A stretch of 64,000 nt of DNA from Jeotgalibaca sp052266715 (lineage in GTDB: Bacteria > Bacillota > Bacilli > Lactobacillales > Aerococcaceae), in the NCBI GenBank assembly GCA_052266715.1, contig JBQPRB010000005.1. One strand, 5' to 3'. This document shows positions 24,722-33,014 of the stretch, piece after piece. The notes under the pieces are model-generated. The model did not search any database. It was not told the DNA's origin and worked only from the letters and a program-made list of their open reading frames with translations. How positions within the stretch are numbered: the first letter of the stretch is position 1; each line of letters starts with the position of its first letter. The translations under genes and the position numbers were made by a program.

Positions 24722-27001
24722 ATGAACATTAAAGAAAATATTAAACGCAGTAATTTAGAACCTTTATTTACCCAAGCAATTTTTGGGATTGAAAAAGAAT
24801 CGCAACGAATTCTTGCCGATGGTACGATTACGACGACTGACCATCCCGATGAGTTCGGCAATCGGAACTTCCATCCTTATATCCAGACAGATTTCGCAGA
24901 AACCCAGATGGAGCTGGTTACGCCACCGTTAAATAGTGTCGAAGAAGTCATGAATTGGCTTGCAGCTATTCATGATGTTTCTTTGCGGACGATACCCGAA
25001 AACGAATATTTATTGCCAACAAGTTCACCACTTTTTATGCCGACAGAGGATGAAATCCATGTCGCAAAATTAGATAATGCGGATGACGTTGCCTACCGGG
25101 AGTATTTAGTGGACGTTTATGGAAAGAGAAAACAAATGGTGAGTGGTATTCATTATAATTTCGAATTCCATCCAGATTTTGTACATGCCTTGTATGAAGA
25201 ACAAGCCAGCGAGATGGCCTTCAAGGACTTCCAGTCGCGTCTTTATTTAAAACTGGCCCACAATTTTTTCCGCTATCAATGGCTATTAACTTATTTATTA
25301 GGTGCTTCCATTGAAGCGAAGCCGGAATTTTTCAAAAATGAAGAAAGACCCAGTGATATTCCTGAAGGCTTGATTCGCAGTATTCGTAGTAGCCACCATG
25401 GTTATGTCAATAATGACGATGTAAAAGTTTCTTTTGAATCCATGGAAGATTATGTTCAGACGATTGAACAGATGGTTAAAGATGGAAAACTGATTGAAGA
25501 AAAAGAATTTTATTCAACAGTCCGGTTCCGCGGTGGCAAAAATGCCCGCGAAATACTCAAAAATGGTATTTCTTATCTGGAATTCCGTTTGCTGGACTTG
25601 AATCCTTTCGCTGAATTTGGTATTGAAGCCGACGACATACATTTTATACATTATTTCTTAATGTATTTAATTTGGATGGATGATGAAGCTACGGTAGCGG
25701 ATTTGGAAATTGGTAAACAAATGAACTTCAACACAGCATTGGAGCACCCACACAGTAAGTCGGCTTACTATGAGGAAGGTCTTGCAATTCTTAGTGGCAT
25801 ACAAGAAATGTTGACACAATTGAATTTGGAAACACCAATCATTGACCAAAAAATAGCCGCTTTTAATAATCCGGAATTGACCTTGGCAGGGCAACTAGCC
25901 GCAATTTACGAAGCAGACTACACAGGTTGGGTGATCGAACAGGCAAAAGCCTACAAGAAGGCCGCTCAAGAACGACCATACGCATTACGTGGCTTTGAGA
26001 CGATGGAGCTTTCCACCCAAATCCTGATTTTTGATGCAATCCAAAAAGGCTTGAAAGTCGATGTTTTGGATGTTGAGGACCAGTTCCTGTCCCTTAAATA
26101 CCAAGAACATTTAGAGTATGTAAAGAATGGAAATATGACTTCTTTAGATACTTATATTTCTTCATTAGTCATGGCGAATAAAGTGGTAACCAAAAAAATA
26201 TTGGCAAATAATGGCTATATTGTACCGGCAAGCAAAGAATACCATCATGTAGCGGAAGCTTTGCGCGACTATGGTCTATTTAAAGCTAAACGCTTTGTTG
26301 TGAAGCCAAAGTCCACGAATTATGGGCTGGGCATTTCTATTTTCAAAGAGGGCGCAAGTGAAGAGAATTATCGTAAAGCGATTGAAATCGCATTTGAGGA
26401 AGATTCAACTGTTTTAGTAGAGGACTTTGTTCCAGGAACGGAATATCGCTTCTTCGTAGCCGGAGATGAAACCAAAGCGGTTCTATTGCGTATTCCAGCG
26501 AATGTAATAGGAGATGGCACTCATACGATTGAAGAATTGGTTGAAATCAAGAATCAGGATCCCTTACGCGGGATGAATCATCGCACACCGTTGACCTTGA
26601 TTCAGCTTGGTAAAATCGAACAATTGGCTTTGGAGGAACAGGGATATGTGATGACGGATATTCCGGCTGAAGGCACGACTGTGTATTTGCGTGATAACTC
26701 CAATATCAGCACAGGTGGCGATTCCATTGACATGACGGCAGCAATGCATGAGAGCTATAAAGAGATTGCGGTGGGGATTGCTAAAGCGGTAGGCGCGACG
26801 TTTTCAGGGGTAGATATGATGATTCCTGACTATCGTCAACCCTCAACGAAAGAGGCGCCTGGTTATGGTGTAATCGAAGCAAACTTCAACCCAGCCATGA
26901 TGATGCATATTTACCCGCATGAAGGTGAAGGACAACGTTTGACATTGGATGTATTGGATTTGTTATTCCCCGAAATGAATATTAAGGGGGATCCAATATG
27001 A
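24722..27001 (+). CDS. gshF: Bifunctional glutamate-cysteine ligase/glutathione synthetase GshF
   Basis: 759 residues, the usual size of the fused enzyme of Gram-positive bacteria. The first part (about 1-450) is gamma-glutamylcysteine ligase, with GIEKESQR and the DEFGNRNFHPYIQTDFAE region; the second (about 490-755) is an ATP-grasp glutathione synthetase, with VKPKSTNYGLGIS and a C-terminal EANFNPAMMMH. It makes glutathione from glutamate, cysteine and glycine in the cytoplasm. The ATG has only a weak GCGAGC upstream. Its stop codon overlaps the next start (ATGA), coupling it to a membrane peptidase-like gene. Confidence 0.95.
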   Translation: MNIKENIKRSNLEPLFTQAIFGIEKESQRILADGTITTTDHPDEFGNRNFHPYIQTDFAETQMELVTPPLNSVEEVMNWLAAIHDVSLRTIPENEYLLPTSSPLFMPTEDEIHVAKLDNADDVAYREYLVDVYGKRKQMVSGIHYNFEFHPDFVHALYEEQASEMAFKDFQSRLYLKLAHNFFRYQWLLTYLLGASIEAKPEFFKNEERPSDIPEGLIRSIRSSHHGYVNNDDVKVSFESMEDYVQTIEQMVKDGKLIEEKEFYSTVRFRGGKNAREILKNGISYLEFRLLDLNPFAEFGIEADDIHFIHYFLMYLIWMDDEATVADLEIGKQMNFNTALEHPHSKSAYYEEGLAILSGIQEMLTQLNLETPIIDQKIAAFNNPELTLAGQLAAIYEADYTGWVIEQAKAYKKAAQERPYALRGFETMELSTQILIFDAIQKGLKVDVLDVEDQFLSLKYQEHLEYVKNGNMTSLDTYISSLVMANKVVTKKILANNGYIVPASKEYHHVAEALRDYGLFKAKRFVVKPKSTNYGLGISIFKEGASEENYRKAIEIAFEEDSTVLVEDFVPGTEYRFFVAGDETKAVLLRIPANVIGDGTHTIEELVEIKNQDPLRGMNHRTPLTLIQLGKIEQLALEEQGYVMTDIPAEGTTVYLRDNSNISTGGDSIDMTAAMHESYKEIAVGIAKAVGATFSGVDMMIPDYRQPSTKEAPGYGVIEANFNPAMMMHIYPHEGEGQRLTLDVLDLLFPEMNIKGDPI

Positions 27002-28086
27002 GAGGAATCCATAGACTCTTTGTTTTAATTGCGATGTTGGCTCTTGGTGTGGGCTATCTCTATGGGAATGGGCTTACTTTCCAAACCTTGGCTGACAATG
27101 TTCCGTTCGTTCAAATGGTCATTGTGATTTTGATAGCCGTGTATACCGGATATGTGCATATCTTTTTACATGAGTTTGGACATTATGTGTTCGGGAAAAT
27201 GACTGGATACGAACTCGTCTACTTTCAAATGCCCAACTTTCGTTATGAGGTGAAGACAAAGCAGTTCAAAAAATTATCAACACGTGTACCGGGACTTATG
27301 GGGCAATGTCTGATGAAGCCACCGATAAAAGGTAACTACAATGAAAAACCTTATTTTCTTTATTTAGCGGGCGGATTAATTGTCAACTTTCTAACTGCCA
27401 TGTTATTCTATTTGGGTTCATTTATCTTACCTGTTCCAATCAGTTTCACCTTATTTGCCTTGAGTTTGCCGCCGTTTCTGTTATTCCTGATGAATATTGT
27501 TCCGCTGGGTTTTACCGATGGCAGTGTGATTCGCGAAATCAGAAAATCTGAAGTTTCAAAAAAGCTGTATTTCAAACAATTAGAACTTTCCGCTTTGTTC
27601 GAGGAGGGCAAAACTTTCTCAGAAATTCCTGAGGAGTATTTTTCAGAAGTTAAGGACGGTACTTACGGCCAATCCAGATTAGGAGAATATGTTCTCTTGA
27701 TTGCTTATCAACGCGCCTTATCGGAATTGAATTTTGAAAGGGCAGACCAACTATTGGGTGCTTATCAAGAAAAGTGGCATTATCTATCTTCACCTTATAG
27801 ACAGATGTTAACCAGTGAGTTACTATTTTGCCATGCTATTTTTGGTAGGAAAGAAGCAGCGGAGACATTGATGGAACAGATAAAGGCTTACCCTGTTCTA
27901 TTGGGATATTATAATCGATCCCGACGCACACAAGTGGCTTACAAATTTTTTGTTGAGATGAAAGTAAAAGAAGCCAAAGCCATTCTTGTCCAAAAGTCAG
28001 ACACAATCGATCAAAATCTTAATGAGGCAGAATTAGCCCTACAAAAAACGCTACATGATTGGCTTGGTAGCTTCATGGGCTTGTAG
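26998..28086 (+). CDS. M50-like membrane metallopeptidase, substrate unknown
   Basis: 362 residues. Hydrophobic segments at about 6-23, 38-57, 122-142 and 148-168. HEFGH (58-62) at the end of the second helix is the HExxH zinc motif, and N166-x-x-P169 with D174-G175 matches the third-ligand motif of site-2 proteases. The N-terminal half is therefore an intramembrane-protease-like core; the cytoplasmic C-terminal part (about 180-362) is helical and repeat-like, resembling TPR modules, without a family I can name. It overlaps gshF by 4 nt, so they are translationally coupled. Peptidase activity is inferred, not shown. Confidence 0.7.
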   Translation: MRGIHRLFVLIAMLALGVGYLYGNGLTFQTLADNVPFVQMVIVILIAVYTGYVHIFLHEFGHYVFGKMTGYELVYFQMPNFRYEVKTKQFKKLSTRVPGLMGQCLMKPPIKGNYNEKPYFLYLAGGLIVNFLTAMLFYLGSFILPVPISFTLFALSLPPFLLFLMNIVPLGFTDGSVIREIRKSEVSKKLYFKQLELSALFEEGKTFSEIPEEYFSEVKDGTYGQSRLGEYVLLIAYQRALSELNFERADQLLGAYQEKWHYLSSPYRQMLTSELLFCHAIFGRKEAAETLMEQIKAYPVLLGYYNRSRRTQVAYKFFVEMKVKEAKAILVQKSDTIDQNLNEAELALQKTLHDWLGSFMGL

Positions 28087-28110
28087 GCATAATAGAAAGA
28101 AGGAAAACAA

Positions 28111-29256
28111 ATGATTTATTTTGACCACGCGGCAACGACACCGGTCGATCCAGAGGTGGTAGCAATCATTACAGACACGTTAACCCATAATTACGGGAAC
28201 CCATCCAGTCTTTATCAAAAGGGTAGGGAAGCCAGTCAAATTGTGGATGAAGCACGACGCATCTTCGCTGGTTCAATCAATGCGAAACCAATAGACTTGA
28301 TTGTTACCAGTGGTGCAACAGAATCAAATAATACCGCAATTATCGCAACAGCCCTAGCGATGCAAGAAAAAGGGAGACACCTCATCACCACAGAGGTAGA
28401 GCATCATTCCGTCTTGCATCCAATGCAGTATTTGGAAACATTGGGATTTGAAGTGACCTATCTTCCGGTTGATGAAACAGGTCGCGTTACAGCTACCCAA
28501 GTAAAAAGAGCCTTGCGGGAGGATACGATTTTAGTTTCCATCATGTATGTCAACAATGAAGTGGGTAGTATAAATCCAATTGGTGAAATAGGAGCAGTGG
28601 TGGCGGAACATCCCGCTTACTTCCATACCGATGCGGTGCAAGCCTATGGAACTTTGGAAATTGATGTTGTGGCTGAACAGATAGATATGCTTTCAACGAC
28701 CGCCCATAAATTAAATGGTCCCAAAGGTATAGGTTTCTTGTATCGTCGCAACGACCTACACTTACCAAATTATCTGCATGGTGGGACACAAGAGAACGAT
28801 CACCGCGCCGGAACAGAAAACACACCTTATATTCGTGGTTATGCGAAGGCGGTTGAAAAGATGGTAGCAGGCCGTGATGAAAATAACGCCCACAAACTAT
28901 CTTTACGGACACATTTTTTGACATCATTAAAAGAAAACAAGATAACCTATTCCCTTAATGGGAGCCCAGAGAGTGGCGTGCCCCATATTTTGAATGTTTG
29001 GTTCCCTTATTTGCAATCCGATAAATTTTTGATTCAATGTGATTTAAAGGGAATCATGATTTCTGCAGGCTCCGCTTGTACGGCAGGCAGTCTGGAACCA
29101 AGCCACGTGCTAACTGCAATGTTTGGAAAAGGACAAGCCCGAATTGGTGAGTCTGTCCGTATCTCCTTTGGCGCAGATAATACGCTTGAGGAAGTAGATG
29201 AATTTGTGGCAATGATTGCAGCCTTGCAAGAAAAATATAAAAATACCACAAAATAG
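28111..29256 (+). CDS. Cysteine desulfurase (IscS/YrvO type)
   Basis: 381 residues. PLP lysine in TAHK (Lys200) and active-site cysteine in AGSACTAGS (Cys323). AGAAAGAAGGA precedes the ATG. It is a second cysteine desulfurase, distinct from that at 2111. In B. subtilis YrvO lies beside mnmA and supplies it with sulfur for 2-thiouridine at tRNA position 34; here mnmA is 2.5 kb downstream with three or four genes between, so that role is likely. A DUF1831 gene follows after 16 nt and often accompanies this desulfurase in lactobacilli. Confidence 0.9.
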   Translation: MIYFDHAATTPVDPEVVAIITDTLTHNYGNPSSLYQKGREASQIVDEARRIFAGSINAKPIDLIVTSGATESNNTAIIATALAMQEKGRHLITTEVEHHSVLHPMQYLETLGFEVTYLPVDETGRVTATQVKRALREDTILVSIMYVNNEVGSINPIGEIGAVVAEHPAYFHTDAVQAYGTLEIDVVAEQIDMLSTTAHKLNGPKGIGFLYRRNDLHLPNYLHGGTQENDHRAGTENTPYIRGYAKAVEKMVAGRDENNAHKLSLRTHFLTSLKENKITYSLNGSPESGVPHILNVWFPYLQSDKFLIQCDLKGIMISAGSACTAGSLEPSHVLTAMFGKGQARIGESVRISFGADNTLEEVDEFVAMIAALQEKYKNTTK

Positions 29257-29272
29257 TTCAGGAGGATTTCAA

Positions 29273-29614
29273 ATGGCATATGATCAAGTAACAGGTTTAA
29301 AAGGTGCAACCAAGCAGTATCGACTTAATCCAACGGTAAAACGTTATACGTTGCGTGACCATGGATTCCAGGAAACAAAATCAGGAAACTTCCAATATGT
29401 TCGTAGCTTAAATACGGACAAAGACAATAAAACAGGTGCGTTATTAAAAATCGTTATAGCAGGTGATTTCTCAGGGTTCAAAATATCGACAACATCCGCC
29501 AACGGATTGAAAGCAATAGATGTTTATGGCAATCCGCATATGAGCCAATTGGTTGAACATTTGGAATATATCATGAACCATTTCATCGAAGAAAATATTT
29601 TCGAAAAAGCATAA
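29273..29614 (+). CDS. DUF1831-family protein, desulfurase-associated
   Basis: 113 residues, starting MAYDQVTGLKGATKQY at the ATG at 29273 after CAGGAGGATTTC; an earlier in-frame ATG at 29216 lies inside the desulfurase gene. A small soluble alpha/beta protein without cysteines. I place it in DUF1831 from its length, its opening sequence and its place straight after an IscS-type gene; function unknown, perhaps a modulator or sulfur-relay partner. A terminator overlaps the end region. Confidence 0.7.
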   Translation: MAYDQVTGLKGATKQYRLNPTVKRYTLRDHGFQETKSGNFQYVRSLNTDKDNKTGALLKIVIAGDFSGFKISTTSANGLKAIDVYGNPHMSQLVEHLEYIMNHFIEENIFEKA

Positions 29615-29620
29615 CGGTGA

Positions 29621-29649
29621 AAAAGGCTGGATTTTATCCAGCTTTTTTG
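29621..29649 (+). terminator. Intrinsic terminator after DUF1831 gene
   Basis: GCTGGAT (29626-29632) pairs with ATCCAGC (29636-29642), then six T. Confidence 0.85.
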
Positions 29650-29697
29650 TTTAATACCATAAATGACAGGGCCATTATAACGAAAAGAGGAAAATAT

Positions 29698-29967
29698 GTG
29701 AACAATAAGAATAAAATACTTACATTAAAAGAATTCAATGAACTTTACTCCGTGGAGGTAAATTCGTTGAGAAAAGCTATGTTGAAAGATAACCTGATGG
29801 AACTCGACTACCAAGATGAGAAAGACCCTCACAGCTATAAAATCATTGCAAATGAAACACAAGAAACAGTTTTTGAAATCACAACAGATAATGATGAAAA
29901 ATTCATCAGAGCCCTGATGGAGCAATTTAAGATAAAAGAACTTGAGCTCTATTACATGTGTGACTGA
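29698..29967 (+). CDS. Hypothetical 89-residue protein
   Basis: 89 residues from a GTG at 29698, preceded by AAGAGGAAA. The frame is open further upstream to 29617, but that would translate the terminator. The protein is small, acidic and lysine-rich, soluble, with no signal peptide, membrane helix or motif that I recognise. Composition matches its neighbours. No promoter was found between the terminator at 29621 and the start, so it may depend on read-through. It could also be a decayed gene; existence as a protein is moderately supported by the ribosome binding site. Confidence 0.5.
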   Translation: MNNKNKILTLKEFNELYSVEVNSLRKAMLKDNLMELDYQDEKDPHSYKIIANETQETVFEITTDNDEKFIRALMEQFKIKELELYYMCD

Positions 29968-30027
29968 CAAACATTATAAGTTTTAGGTTGGAAAAGTTCT
30001 TGGACGTCTGTTAGGTTTTGTTAGTCG

Positions 30028-30148
30028 AGCTAATCGTCGTGATTTCGCCAAAAAGCGACAATCAGGAAATGGGCGGTTAGCTAACAGTCGCGAAATCATA
30101 AAAAAAACGACGATTGGCTATTTTCTCAACAGCTAATCGTCGTTTTTG
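30028..30148 (+). terminator. Complex terminator with competing pairings
   Basis: The terminator proper is ACGACGATTGGCT (30107-30119) pairing with AGCTAATCGTCGT (30131-30143), then T-rich DNA. The same AGCTAATCGTCGT also occurs at 30028-30040 and could pair with the same 5' arm instead. Between them TGATTTCGC (30040-30048) and GCGAAATCA (30090-30098) form a further stem. It ends the transcript of the preceding gene, upstream of the next promoter. Confidence 0.75.
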
Positions 30149-30195
30149 TCATAAAATTAATCAATTTATTTCACGTTCCCCCTCTTTGGTTTTCA

Positions 30196-30204
30196 TGCTA
30201 TAAT
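30196..30204 (+). promoter_or_regulatory. Extended -10 promoter of the channel gene
   Basis: TGC followed by TATAAT (30199-30204); the -35 position (TTCCCC, 30176) is weak. Confidence 0.55.
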
Positions 30205-30238
30205 AGTTCAGTAAATCACATTATAGGAGTTGAATGTT

Positions 30239-31033
30239 TTGGAACTTGATAATCAGGGACTCATGGGGATGATCGATAAAAATGCCATCAAGAAAACACA
30301 TTTATTCGAGAATTCAATCCCGAAGTATATTGTCCGCTCCATGTTTGCGGGGATGTACTTGACAATAGGAACGGCAATCTCAGTCGTAGCAGCTGAAAAG
30401 GCCAACCATATTCATCCCGATTTAGGGAAATTTGTTTATGCGATTTTGTTCAGTTGGGCACTTATTATGATTATTTATATGGATGCTGAACTCGGAACGA
30501 GTAACATGATGTACTTAACCGTCGGGGTTAACCGCAAGACCTTGAAAGCAAGAAGAGCCCTCCAAATTCTATTAGTTTGTATATTTAGTAACTTAGTCGG
30601 TGGTGCTTTATCCGGATTATTAATCGTTCAAACGGGTCCTTTTCTGGACTTTTCTTCAAGCCATTATCTGGCGGAAACGGTCTCGGCCAAGTTGTTGAAG
30701 CCGGGATTTCAGGTCATTATTGAAGGGATATTTGCAAATATCATTGTGAATACGGCAATTATATCGTCTGCGCGTATGAAGGACGATGCTGGTAAATTGT
30801 TGGCTGTCCAATTCATTATCGCATTCTTCGCTTTCCTGGGTTACGAACACGTTATTGCGAATTTTTCATCCTTTGCAATGGTATTCTTCGCAGGTGGCGT
30901 TCCGGAAATGACGACAACGGCTGTTTTAAGTAACTGGTTCTTCGCCACTATCGGTAATTACATCGGAGGCGGATTGGTAATTGGTTGTACCTATGCTTGG
31001 TTAAACAAAGGTGAAACGGTATACTTTGATTAG
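30239..31033 (+). CDS. Formate/nitrite transporter (FNT) family channel
   Basis: 264 residues from a TTG at 30239, nine bases after TAGGAG; another in-frame TTG at 30230 touches that site and is unlikely. About six membrane helices with FNT-type features: an N-terminal cytoplasmic helix, then hydrophobic segments with GTSNMMYLTVG, a repeat of half-helices and a conserved His in YEHVIANFS matching the central FNT histidine region. Such pentameric channels pass formate, nitrite, lactate or hydrosulfide; which one here is unknown. The TraX-like gene follows after 18 nt. Confidence 0.8.
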   Translation: MELDNQGLMGMIDKNAIKKTHLFENSIPKYIVRSMFAGMYLTIGTAISVVAAEKANHIHPDLGKFVYAILFSWALIMIIYMDAELGTSNMMYLTVGVNRKTLKARRALQILLVCIFSNLVGGALSGLLIVQTGPFLDFSSSHYLAETVSAKLLKPGFQVIIEGIFANIIVNTAIISSARMKDDAGKLLAVQFIIAFFAFLGYEHVIANFSSFAMVFFAGGVPEMTTTAVLSNWFFATIGNYIGGGLVIGCTYAWLNKGETVYFD

Positions 31034-31051
31034 CGGAGTAGGAGGGGAAAT

Positions 31052-31645
31052 ATGAATCTGAAAACAAATACGATTAAATGGCTGGCAATGGTAACCATGA
31101 CCATTGACCATATTGGGTATTATGTATTTCCGGAATATATTATTTTACGCTTGATTGGTCGGCTGGCTTTTCCCTGTTTTTTGTTTACCACGATTCAAGG
31201 CGTTAAACAAACCGCCAATTTCCCTATGTATTTCTTGCGGCTCTTGGGTATGGCACTTGTCAGTGTCATCCTGATGAGTCCCATTCGTATTTATTGGAAT
31301 ATTCTTTTTTCGTTGGCGATATTTGCACTTTCCTTGAAGGATAAGCGGCTTTTTCTGCCAACGCTTTTTTTGAGTTATTTTACCGAATATAGCGTGTATG
31401 GCTTTTTGTTGGGCTGGGCTATAAAAATCATGCTGGATAAGGATCGAATCCAGGGGATAGTTTTTATCCTAGCCTTGCATTTGGGCCTGTATTTTGGTTC
31501 GATTCAATTTTTTGCCCTCATAGCGGTTGTTTTCATGTTGTTACCGATGGAATGGCGATTACCGAGATTTCCCAAATGGCTTGGTTATCTTTATTATCCC
31601 ATCCACCAGGTTATCCTGTTTTGGCTAGGCTCCTTTATCAAATAA
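31052..31645 (+). CDS. TraX-family membrane protein
   Basis: 197 residues with about six to eight membrane helices. The opening WLAMVTMTIDHIGYYVFP and the GRLAFPCFLF phrase are hallmarks of TraX-like proteins, which are related to membrane acyltransferases; F-plasmid TraX acetylates pilin, but chromosomal homologues in Firmicutes are not tied to conjugation. GGAGTAGGAGGGG precedes the ATG. Likely co-transcribed with the FNT channel gene. No other conjugation gene is nearby, so transfer-related function is not suggested. Confidence 0.82.
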   Translation: MNLKTNTIKWLAMVTMTIDHIGYYVFPEYIILRLIGRLAFPCFLFTTIQGVKQTANFPMYFLRLLGMALVSVILMSPIRIYWNILFSLAIFALSLKDKRLFLPTLFLSYFTEYSVYGFLLGWAIKIMLDKDRIQGIVFILALHLGLYFGSIQFFALIAVVFMLLPMEWRLPRFPKWLGYLYYPIHQVILFWLGSFIK

Positions 31646-31654
31646 GTAAAGGGC

Positions 31655-31683
31655 TTGAAATATAAACGTTTTTAGTGTATTAT
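31655..31683 (+). promoter_or_regulatory. mnmA promoter
   Basis: TTGAAA (31655-31660), 17-bp spacer, TATTAT (31678-31683). Confidence 0.8.
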
Positions 31684-31750
31684 CTTTATTTGTATATTAA
31701 TCACTTATTTTTAAGAAGTGATTGAGAAAGAACGAAAGGAGACTGTGACA

Positions 31751-32875
31751 ATGACAGAAAAAGAAAAGACACGAGTTGTTGTGGGAATGAGTGGTGGCGT
31801 TGACTCTTCTGTTACTGCCTTATTATTGAAAGAGCAAGGTTATGATGTGATCGGTATTTTTATGAAGAATTGGGACGATACAGATGAATTTGGATTCTGT
31901 ACGGCAACGGAAGATTATAAAGACGTTCAAGCTGTTGCACAACAAATCGGGATTCCCTATTATTCTGTTAACTTCGAAAAAGAATACTGGGATAAAGTGT
32001 TCCAATATTTCTTGGATGAATATAAAAAAGGTCGCACTCCTAACCCTGATGTTATGTGTAACAAAGAAATCAAGTTCCGTGCATTCTTGGACTACGCTGT
32101 TGATTTAGGCGCCGACTATGTGGCAACGGGTCACTATGCCCAAGTTGAACGTAACGAAGATGGTACAACACGTATGCTCAGAGGGCTCGACAATAACAAG
32201 GATCAAACCTATTTCTTAAATCAATTATCGCAAGAGCAATTATCCAAGACACTCTTTCCACTTGGTGGTATGCAAAAATCTGAAGTTCGCCGCATTGCGG
32301 AAGAAGCTGGTTTGGCAACAGCCAAGAAAAAAGATTCAACGGGTATTTGTTTCATTGGTGAAAAGAACTTTACGGAATTTCTATCCACGTACTTACCAGC
32401 TCAAGCAGGCCCTATGATGACGTTGGACGGCGTAAAAATGGGCGACCATGCTGGCTTGATGTATTATACTATCGGGCAACGTAAGGGGCTGGGAATCGGG
32501 GGTAGTGGGGATTCCACTGATCCGTGGTTCGTGATCGGTAAGGACTTGGAAACTAATACATTGTATGTTGGTCAAGGTTACCACCACGAGCGTCTTTACG
32601 CAGAAAGCTTGTTTGCGACCGATGTTCATTTTACGACAGATAAAAAAATGCCAACCACATTCAAATGTACGGCTAAATTCCGTTATCGCCAAAAAGATAC
32701 GGGTGTAACGGTAACGTTGAATGAAGATCAAACAGAAGCAACAGTTGTTTTCGATGAACCAGTTCGTGCCATTACACCAGGACAAGCAGTTGTCTTCTAC
32801 GACGGTTTGGAGTGTTTGGGCGGCGGAACAATCGATAAAGCTTTCCAAGCGACAACAGAATTACAATATGTATAA
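31751..32875 (+). CDS. mnmA: tRNA-specific 2-thiouridylase MnmA
   Basis: 374 residues from the ATG at 31751, after AAAGGAGACTG; the frame is open to 31718 but without a ribosome binding site. It thiolates U34 of tRNA-Lys, -Glu and -Gln. PP-loop SGGVDSS for adenylation, catalytic cysteines in VMCNKEIKF and TGICFIGEK, and the C-terminal beta-barrel are present. Sulfur probably comes from the desulfurase at 28111. Own promoter and a strong terminator make it monocistronic. Confidence 0.96.
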   Translation: MTEKEKTRVVVGMSGGVDSSVTALLLKEQGYDVIGIFMKNWDDTDEFGFCTATEDYKDVQAVAQQIGIPYYSVNFEKEYWDKVFQYFLDEYKKGRTPNPDVMCNKEIKFRAFLDYAVDLGADYVATGHYAQVERNEDGTTRMLRGLDNNKDQTYFLNQLSQEQLSKTLFPLGGMQKSEVRRIAEEAGLATAKKKDSTGICFIGEKNFTEFLSTYLPAQAGPMMTLDGVKMGDHAGLMYYTIGQRKGLGIGGSGDSTDPWFVIGKDLETNTLYVGQGYHHERLYAESLFATDVHFTTDKKMPTTFKCTAKFRYRQKDTGVTVTLNEDQTEATVVFDEPVRAITPGQAVVFYDGLECLGGGTIDKAFQATTELQYV

Positions 32876-32878
32876 TTC

Positions 32879-32913
32879 AAAAAGCGTACTCCCGTAACGG
32901 AAGTACGCTTTTT
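32879..32913 (+). terminator. Intrinsic terminator after mnmA
   Basis: AAAAGCGTACT (32879-32889) pairs with AGTACGCTTTT (32902-32912) with an inner CCGT/ACGG pairing. Confidence 0.88.
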
Positions 32914-32968
32914 GATTATTCACGTTGTACAAACTATCCAGTTTTCTGTTCTGCAAAGCTCTAGAAAA

Positions 32969-32977
32969 TGTTATGAT
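32969..32977 (+). promoter_or_regulatory. recD2 extended -10 promoter element
   Basis: TGT followed by TATGAT (32972-32977); -35 region weak (TTCTGC at 32949). Confidence 0.5.
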
Positions 32978-33014
32978 AGAGCATAGAGATTAACGTAGAA
33001 AGGAGATAGATGGA

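Noticed and set aside
31052..31645. TraX-like gene as evidence of a conjugative element
   Set aside because: No relaxase, coupling protein or other transfer gene nearby, and composition matches the chromosome; TraX-like genes are common in Firmicute chromosomes.
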